Of a DNA stretch of 19,170 nucleotides, positions 14,591 through 19,170 are shown piece by piece (positions within the stretch are counted from its first letter, which is position 1; every line of letters begins with the position of its first letter). This DNA is from Asaia bogorensis. GTDB taxonomy: Bacteria > Pseudomonadota > Alphaproteobacteria > Acetobacterales > Acetobacteraceae. The DNA lies in assembly GCA_945871455.1 (NCBI GenBank), contig CAMBXJ010000021.1, positions 1 through 19,170 of the forward strand, given 5' to 3'. The notes beneath the pieces were generated by a model. That model was not told where the DNA came from and searched no databases. It was given only the letters and a program-made list of their open reading frames with translations. Both the position numbers and the translations under genes were made by a program.

Positions 14591-15409
14591 TCACGCAAAG
14601 TGATACAGGGACGCCGCCGTCCGGCCGATCCGCGCGCGCGTGTCCGGGTCGGGAATGAAGCTTTCGAACCAATCGATGGTCTGGCGGAACGTCATCGTGG
14701 TTTCATGCCCCACGAAGGGCCAGTCGCTGCCAAACAGCAGGCGCTCCGGCCCCGCTTCCGCCAACAGACGCGCCGCCAGGGCACGATGGTCGCAACCCGG
14801 AGAGCGATAGGCACCGGAAATCTTGACCCAGCCGCGGCCGCTTTGCAGCACCCGCAAGGCGGCCTGGAAGCCGGGCGAATTCTCCCCAAGCGTCGGGTTG
14901 GGGTTGCCGAAATGATCGACCACGATCTTGACCCCGGAGTCCAGCAAAGCCGGCACCAGGGCGGCGATCCGCTCGCCTTCCGCATACAGATGCACGTGCC
15001 AGTCGAGATCGGCGACCCGGCGCAGCAGACGTTGATACGCCGACGCGGCAAGGTCCGGCAGACCGGCGTAATTGCGCAGGGAAAAGCGGATGCCGACAAT
15101 GCCGTCGGCGTCCATGGCCCGCAGGCTGTAAAGGTCGGTGTCCGGCTCTACGATCGCCGTGGCGCGCAGGCGGTGATGTTGGCGCAAGGCCTGCAAGCTG
15201 TAGTCGTTGTAGCTGCCCATGAAACTGGCGGCGGCGATGACTCCGAACAGCACCCCGTGGTCGTCCAGAGTGCGCAGGTAGTCGTCCGTGGTGAAGGCGC
15301 GTTGCGGCCGATGGGTCGCTCCGTCCACCAGCGGCACATCGGTCCGATAGATATGGGCATGCGTATCGACGAGCGGACCGAGCTTGGGCCTGGTTGCGGA
15401 TTCTGGCAT
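14591..15409 (-). CDS. Amidohydrolase family protein (COG3618, LigI-like TIM-barrel hydrolase)
   Basis: A 272-residue predicted metal-dependent hydrolase with the amidohydrolase-2 barrel. Metal or active-site positions are DTHAHIY (His17, His19), WHVHLYAEG (His138, His140), DHFGNP (His166) and GSDWPF (Asp229). This set is typical of the 2-pyrone-4,6-dicarboxylate lactonase-like group, which open lactones of aromatic breakdown and related sugars; the substrate here is unknown. The frame is open upstream to 15682, but ATG 15407-15409 is chosen because the domain begins only 14 residues later and upstream residues look random. AAGGA lies 14 bases before the ATG, so the binding site is weak and the start is less certain. 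It is slightly short for the family. Confidence 0.85.
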   Translation of the reverse strand: MPESATRPKLGPLVDTHAHIYRTDVPLVDGATHRPQRAFTTDDYLRTLDDHGVLFGVIAAASFMGSYNDYSLQALRQHHRLRATAIVEPDTDLYSLRAMDADGIVGIRFSLRNYAGLPDLAASAYQRLLRRVADLDWHVHLYAEGERIAALVPALLDSGVKIVVDHFGNPNPTLGENSPGFQAALRVLQSGRGWVKISGAYRSPGCDHRALAARLLAEAGPERLLFGSDWPFVGHETTMTFRQTIDWFESFIPDPDTRARIGRTAASLYHFA

Positions 15410-15652
15410 GGGTTGGGGCCTGTTCCTTGATTGCGTTTCCACCCGTAGCCTTACGCGGCTGTCGCGAACCGGTCCACTTGCCCGCCCGCGCTCGGCCGCC
15501 TGCCTGGCGATCGGAGTGTTCGGCGCTTCCCTTCTGTCCGAAGTTTTGCCGTGTCCGTTGGTGATACGACCTGACTGTCGGGCCGCGGCGCACGGGCCAG
15601 GCTTCAAAATAACGGACCGGACCGGCGAGATCGTTAACGTAATATTTACCAA

Positions 15653-15682
15653 ATAATACATCTGTGTTCTGGGAGTTATCAA
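15653..15682 (-). promoter_or_regulatory. Candidate sigma-70 promoter for the amidohydrolase gene
   Basis: On the minus strand, TTGATA (15682-15677) and TATTAT (15658-15653) are separated by 18 bases, close to the TTGACA/TATAAT consensus. It would give a leader of about 235 bases before the chosen amidohydrolase ATG, which is long. It is the best -35/-10 match noticed in the window, partly because it lies in the AT-rich island. Confidence 0.4.
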
Positions 15683-15699
15683 AGTAATTATGGAACTAT

Positions 15700-15710
15700 C
15701 CCTTTAAGGG
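15700..15710. promoter_or_regulatory. Inverted repeat CCCTTTAAGGG, candidate operator
   Basis: Two 5-base arms flank a single T. Four bases downstream is TAGAAT (15714-15719), a possible -10 for the rightward gene, so a protein bound here would block or assist that promoter. The matching -35 (TGGAAC at 15691-15696) is poor. Confidence 0.3.
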
Positions 15711-15822
15711 GGCTAGAATTGTCGGCATAAAGTCGACCAGCACGCGCCATGCATGCTGGAATATGGACGGCGGCGCGGTGGCGCCTCTCGATCAAGTTCC
15801 GTCGACCGAAGGAGAGACAATC

Positions 15823-16383
15823 TTGCCCTTTTCGTCTTCTCAAACGTCCTGCCGCTGCGGTTCCGCTACCGCAACGGATGCCAGGCTGGGGCGTCGCCTG
15901 CTCCTTGGGATGGCCGCGGCCGGTGCGGCGGCCAGCCTGCTGTCCGGTCGGGCAAACAGCGCCCCCGGCACCTATGATGCGTTACTGCTGACCTGTATCG
16001 ATCCACGCTTCCCGGAACACACGCTCAACTACATGCGCGGGCGTGGCCTGGCGGGGAAATACAGCGAGATCAGCCTGGCCGGGGCGGCGATCGCGGTCGT
16101 GGCCGCTCCGTTCAAGGACTGGCGCCCGGTGTTCTGGGAGAATCTGGGCGCCTCGATCGCGCTGCACGCCGTGCCCAAGGTCATCGTGCTGGACCACCGG
16201 GAATGCGGGGCGGCGGAACTCGCCTATGGCAGGGAGGCGGTTTCGAGCCGGGACAGGGAAAACGAGACGCATGAGAAGGTGTTCGAAAAATTCCGCTCCG
16301 CCATCAAGGACCGCTACCCGAAGCTTGCCGTTGAAACCGCGCTGATGGCGCTGGATGGCTCGGTGCGGGTATTTGACGATTGA
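15823..16383 (+). CDS. Exported beta-carbonic-anhydrase-like protein, TTG start
   Basis: A 186-residue protein when started at TTG 15823-15825. That codon sits eight bases after AAGGAG, the best ribosome binding site in the region; an ATG at 15763 in the same frame has none. The N-terminus has a twin arginine and hydrophobic run (GRRLLLGMAAAGAAASLL, residues 23-40), suggesting Tat export. Beta-carbonic anhydrases bind zinc by Cys, His and Cys, with an Asp-Arg dyad; here they are Cys58, Asp60 and Arg62 in CIDPRF and His125 and Cys128 in DHRECGAA. The usual CxDSR is CIDPR, and the RNAGN-type loop is replaced by ISLAGAAI, so activity on CO2 is not assured. It would act in the periplasm. The C-terminus is MALDGSVRVFDD. 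Confidence 0.82.
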   Translation: MPFSSSQTSCRCGSATATDARLGRRLLLGMAAAGAAASLLSGRANSAPGTYDALLLTCIDPRFPEHTLNYMRGRGLAGKYSEISLAGAAIAVVAAPFKDWRPVFWENLGASIALHAVPKVIVLDHRECGAAELAYGREAVSSRDRENETHEKVFEKFRSAIKDRYPKLAVETALMALDGSVRVFDD

Positions 16384-16432
16384 AACCAACCGGCCGGAAC
16401 ATTGACTGATGCATCGCCCGCCTCGGCCCCGC

Positions 16433-16505
16433 CGTGATTGCCGAGCTTGACCAGGTAACCCGCGCTCCGACGGCGGGGGCATACGGATCCGGTCCAGCAA
16501 TGACG
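16433..16505. repeat. Dispersed palindromic intergenic element, copy 3
   Basis: It begins CGTGATTGCCGAGCTTGACC and ends GGTCCAGCAATGACG (16491-16505), which are imperfectly inverted. GGATCCGGTCC near its right end recalls the inner part of the same repeat type. It sits in the 147-base gap between the convergent anhydrase-like and cupin genes. Confidence 0.5.
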
Positions 16506-16530
16506 GTGATAGGGCGGCCGCGGGGACCGC

Positions 16531-17100
16531 TCAGACGCGGCCCTGGGCGGCGGCCTCCAGGGCGCGGTTGGATTCCTCGAACAACCGGCGCGCCTTTGCC
16601 GTGTCGTAGGGGGCTTCCAGCAACGTCTCCTCGTGCCATTCACTGCGTTCCTGCTTCAGGAAGTCGCCGCCGTAGACGTGGATCGCGCCGGTCAGCTTGC
16701 CCAGCGGATTGGTGACGGAGTGGATGATGTCGCGGCCGAGCGGGGAGGCGTCGCCGGGCATGAGGGAGGTGGCGCCGGCGGCTTCGAGCGGCCAGCGCGC
16801 GTCGGGCGGCAGGACGCGCCAGAAGATATTGTCTTCCCGCCCACCATAGATACCGATGACCGCCCACATGTGGTGATTGTGCGGCATGACCGTCATGTGC
16901 GGTCCCCAGACCAGGTTCAGGATGGTCGTGGTTTTTGAGCGGTGCAGCACCTCGATCCCCGCGCGTTTCGGTTCTCCCAGGCCGGCGACCACGCTGGATA
17001 GGTCGGCGACAGTGCTTGCCATCAGTTCGCGGACCGCGCGTTGGCCGCCTTCCGCGGTCGCGGCCTCACACGCGGCGATGAAGCGGTTTTTCTCGAACAT
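16531..17100 (-). CDS. Cupin-fold metal-dependent enzyme, cysteine-dioxygenase-like
   Basis: A 189-residue cytoplasmic protein of the double-stranded beta-helix type (COG5553-like, related to cysteine dioxygenase type I). The first cupin motif is MPHNHHMWAVIGIYGGREDN, with His74 and His76 as likely metal ligands; the second is GRDIIHSVTNPL, with His127 as the third; AIHVYGGDF closes the barrel. Three-His iron binding is the cysteine dioxygenase pattern, but the substrate is not evident and other thiol or small-molecule oxygenases are possible. The length is normal. GGGGGA lies seven bases before ATG 17098-17100. It is convergent with the anhydrase-like gene and divergent from fliF. Confidence 0.82.
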   Translation of the reverse strand: MFEKNRFIAACEAATAEGGQRAVRELMASTVADLSSVVAGLGEPKRAGIEVLHRSKTTTILNLVWGPHMTVMPHNHHMWAVIGIYGGREDNIFWRVLPPDARWPLEAAGATSLMPGDASPLGRDIIHSVTNPLGKLTGAIHVYGGDFLKQERSEWHEETLLEAPYDTAKARRLFEESNRALEAAAQGRV

Positions 17101-17226
17101 TTTTGGGTCCCCCGTGGCAGCCGCCTACCATAGCGTGGTGGCGCGATATCCACACTGGTCCCTCTCGCAATCGATCCCTGTCACCACCGATCCTTGGGCG
17201 CGAACCCGGCAGAATCTGCCCGGCGG

Positions 17227-17241
17227 TTAACGGACCGTTAG
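17227..17241 (+). promoter_or_regulatory. Candidate CtrA-binding box upstream of fliF
   Basis: TTAA-N7-TTAG lies at 17227-17241, one base from the Caulobacter CtrA consensus TTAA-N7-TTAA. It also forms the palindrome TAACGG-A-CCGTTA (17228-17240). It lies 125 bases before the fliF start, in the 265-base gap shared with the divergent cupin gene. CtrA directly controls early flagellar operons, including that of fliF, in Caulobacter and motility genes in other alphaproteobacteria. Confidence 0.5.
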
Positions 17242-17365
17242 CCCCTGCATGGTTATGTGCTCGCAGGCAGGACGCCGAACAGCCAGGGACCGGCTCGTAG
17301 ATGCGAATTGGATCGCTACATCGACTGACGAAACCGAACCCCAGGCTCGATATTGGGGGCGGCGG

Positions 17366-19057
17366 ATGAACGCGCTGCTTGGGGGTCTGAAGGCCCTGGG
17401 GGCCGCGCGTCTTGCCGCAATGGGGGCGGTGGGGTTGGGCATGCTGGCGATGCTCGGCATGCTGGTCATGCGCGGCGGTGGCAACGACCAAATGGCGCTG
17501 CTGTATGCCGACCTGGACCTGCGGGAATCCGCCCAGGTGGTGGAACAACTGACCCGCCGCCGCATTCCCTATCGCCTGGGCGGCGGCGGCACGCAGATTT
17601 TGGTACCGGCCGACCAGATCCCCGACACCAGGCTGATGCTGGCGCGGGATGGCCTGCCGTCGGGCGGCTCTGTCGGCTATGAGTTGTTCGACCGCGGCGA
17701 CGGGCTCGCCTTCACCGAATTCCAGCAGAAGATCAACGAAACCCGCGCCCTGGAAGGGGAGATCGCTCGGTCGATCCGGGCCATCCGCGGCATCAAGCAG
17801 GCGCGGGTGCATCTGGTGCTGCCCCGCCGCGAGCCGTTTGCGCGCGACCGCCAGGACGCCCAGGCCAGCGTGCTGCTGACCATGGCCGGTGCGCAACGGC
17901 TGGACCGAGAGGGCGTGCAGGCCATTCTGAACTTGGTCGGCGCCGCCGTGCCGGGGTTGCGGCAACCCAATATCTCGGTCGTCGATTCGCGCGGCGACCT
18001 GCTGGCCCGCGCCGGGCAGCCGGTCGGGCAGATGACCGCCGCGGTGTCCGCCGACGAAGTGCGCCGGTCCACCGAATTGCGCCTGTCGCGCGCGGTGGAA
18101 GAAATGCTGGAACGCAGCCTGGGGCCAGGCCGGGTGAGAGCGGAAGCCGCGGTGCGAATGAATTTCGACCGGGTGAACGAAACCCAGGAAAAATTCGACC
18201 CGGACGGCCAGGTCACCCGCAGCCAGCAGAGCGTGACGTCGAACAGCAAGAGCACCGAGCAGAATGGTACGGTGTCGGTGCAGAACAATCTACCGAACGC
18301 CGATGCCGGCAACACCGGCGCGGGATCGCAGGAAGCCCGGCAGGAGGAGACCACCAACTTCGAAATCGGCAAGACCGTCCGCACCTTGATCCGCGAGCAG
18401 CCACAACTGGATCGGGTCAGCATCGCGGTCATGATCGACGGCGTGGAAACCGCGGCCGCCGACGGCTCACGCACCTGGGCACCGCGTGGCCAGGACGAAA
18501 TGGCCCGCATCACCAGCTTGGTGAAAAGCGCCATCGGCTACGACGAGAAGCGCGGCGACGTGGTCGAGGTCGTGAGCATGCGCTTCGCCGGCGAACCAAC
18601 CGAGGCCCCGGAAGCCGCCGGCTTGCTGGGGATCAAGCTGGACAAGCCCGACGTGATGCGCCTGGTGCAGACGGCGCTGTTCGGGCTGATCGGGCTGCTC
18701 GCGCTGCTGCTGGTGCTGCGTCCGATGATCATGCGCCTGACCGCGCTGGCCCCCGGTTCGGCCGGTCCGGGCGGCGGCCTGTTGGGCCTGCCGGCCGGTG
18801 CATCGGCCGCCTTCAACGGACCGGGGGCCAGCGGGCAGCATGCCATCGCCGGTCCGGGCGGGACCTATGCCGGTCAGATCAGCGGCCCCGGCGGCGATGC
18901 GACCGGGCAGCTTGAAGACGACAGCATGGTCAATCTGACGCAGATCGAGGGCCAGATGCGCGCCTCCGCCCTGCGAAAACTTTCGGAACTGGTCGGAAAA
19001 CACCCCGACGAGACGCTGAATATCATGCGCGGCTGGATGGCACAGGAAAATGTCTGA
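17366..19057 (+). CDS. fliF: Flagellar MS-ring protein FliF
   Basis: A 563-residue inner-membrane protein that forms the MS ring, the base of the flagellar motor and export gate housing. TM1 is at about 15-35. The YscJ/FliF ring-building domain follows (LLYADLDLRESAQVVEQL, GLPSGGSVGYELFD, TEFQQKINETRALEGEIARS, GIKQARVHLVLPRREPF). The variable Asn/Ser/Gln-rich stretch is at about 280-335, TM2 at about 433-457, and a Gly/Pro-rich segment precedes the FliG-binding C-terminal tail (RKLSELVGKHPDETLNIMRGWM). ATG 17366 is chosen over an upstream in-frame start because it has a G-rich binding site and TM1 begins soon after. The stop lies inside the start of fliG (8-base overlap), so the pair is coupled. 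Confidence 0.96.
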   Translation: MNALLGGLKALGAARLAAMGAVGLGMLAMLGMLVMRGGGNDQMALLYADLDLRESAQVVEQLTRRRIPYRLGGGGTQILVPADQIPDTRLMLARDGLPSGGSVGYELFDRGDGLAFTEFQQKINETRALEGEIARSIRAIRGIKQARVHLVLPRREPFARDRQDAQASVLLTMAGAQRLDREGVQAILNLVGAAVPGLRQPNISVVDSRGDLLARAGQPVGQMTAAVSADEVRRSTELRLSRAVEEMLERSLGPGRVRAEAAVRMNFDRVNETQEKFDPDGQVTRSQQSVTSNSKSTEQNGTVSVQNNLPNADAGNTGAGSQEARQEETTNFEIGKTVRTLIREQPQLDRVSIAVMIDGVETAAADGSRTWAPRGQDEMARITSLVKSAIGYDEKRGDVVEVVSMRFAGEPTEAPEAAGLLGIKLDKPDVMRLVQTALFGLIGLLALLLVLRPMIMRLTALAPGSAGPGGGLLGLPAGASAAFNGPGASGQHAIAGPGGTYAGQISGPGGDATGQLEDDSMVNLTQIEGQMRASALRKLSELVGKHPDETLNIMRGWMAQENV

Positions 19058-19170
19058 TCTCGTCCGATATGATGGCCTTAACCTGAAGGGCGCGCAGAAG
19101 GCGGCGGTGCTGATGCTCGCCTTGGGGGAAGAGCATTGCTCCCGCCTGTTCGCCATGATGCATGAGGATG
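19050..19170 (+). CDS. fliG: Flagellar motor switch protein FliG, N-terminal 40 codons (3'-truncated by window edge)
   Basis: ATG 19050-19052 overlaps the fliF stop within ATGTCTGA. The visible residues include KGAQKAAVLMLALGEEHCSRLF and MMHED, the conserved start of the FliG N-terminal domain that binds the FliF tail. The protein normally has about 330-340 residues and forms part of the rotor C-ring. The rest lies beyond the window. Confidence 0.9.
   Translation, partial: MSDLVRYDGLNLKGAQKAAVLMLALGEEHCSRLFAMMHED

Larger units (their letters stand above)
15410..15822. promoter_or_regulatory. Divergent intergenic region with an AT-rich island
   Basis: These 413 bases separate the leftward amidohydrolase and rightward exported-anhydrase genes. 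The part from about 15630 to 15740 is strikingly AT-rich for this genome and probably holds both promoters. It includes a leftward -35/-10 pair (15653-15682), the inverted repeat CCCTTTAAGGG (15700-15710), and TTAA at 15634-15637 followed seven bases later by TTTA. 15410-15600 shows nothing recognisable. Confidence 0.55.

Noticed and set aside
17115..17175. Sigma-54 promoter (TGGCAC-N5-TTGC) upstream of fliF
   Set aside because: TGGCAG near 17116 lacks a matching TTGC at the right distance, and the TGG...GC pair near 17157 has the wrong spacing.
1..19170. A defence island, prophage or integrative element
   Set aside because: No integrase, transposase, tRNA attachment site, restriction or abortive-infection gene was found. 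GC content and codon use look even across the genes.

Overview
The window is GC-rich DNA from a bacterial chromosome, most likely an alphaproteobacterium of the Rhodospirillales/Acetobacterales type. This rests on gene content and order (ubiA divergent from an rsmE-gshA pair, an ETF-beta-type lysine methyltransferase, an FcbT/TakP-type TRAP transporter, a fliF-fliG pair with a CtrA-like box upstream) and on the codon use. No rRNA, tRNA, CRISPR array, insertion sequence or phage gene was found.

Layout. (1) 1-6238 looks like a catabolic and uptake block: the 3' part of a class III CoA-transferase gene, a complete tripartite TRAP transporter on the minus strand (binding protein 3657-4793, small permease 2853-3539, large permease 1108-2856), and a divergent TauD/TfdA-type 2-oxoglutarate dioxygenase (5144-6238). 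The 350-base divergent region between binding protein and dioxygenase holds phased repeats and a possible leader peptide. (2) 6629-8752 is a large regulator: a SARP/BTAD-type DNA-binding half fused to a TolB-like domain and TPRs. (3) 9022-12886 is a housekeeping block: gshA and rsmE on the minus strand, ubiA and a METTL20-like lysine methyltransferase on the plus strand. A G-rich 16-bp tandem repeat lies in their shared promoter region. (4) 12859-15409 holds a secreted protein of unknown function and a COG3618-type amidohydrolase, both minus. (5) 15823-17100 holds a small exported protein with the beta-carbonic-anhydrase zinc ligands (TTG start) and, convergent to it, a cupin resembling cysteine dioxygenase. 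(6) 17366 to the end is the start of a flagellar operon, fliF and the first 40 codons of fliG.

How the parts fit together. The TRAP system should import an organic anion. The dioxygenase and CoA-transferase are plausible enzymes for its breakdown, but the substrate cannot be read from the sequence. The flagellar operon has a candidate CtrA site, which would place it in the alphaproteobacterial class II flagellar hierarchy.

The most unusual structure is in non-coding DNA. Degenerate palindromic elements with ends like CGTCATtGCCGG occupy all three non-overlapping convergent gene junctions. Three separate minisatellites of 15-17 bp units lie between 11.18 and 14.59 kb. No convincing new defence or mobile system was found.
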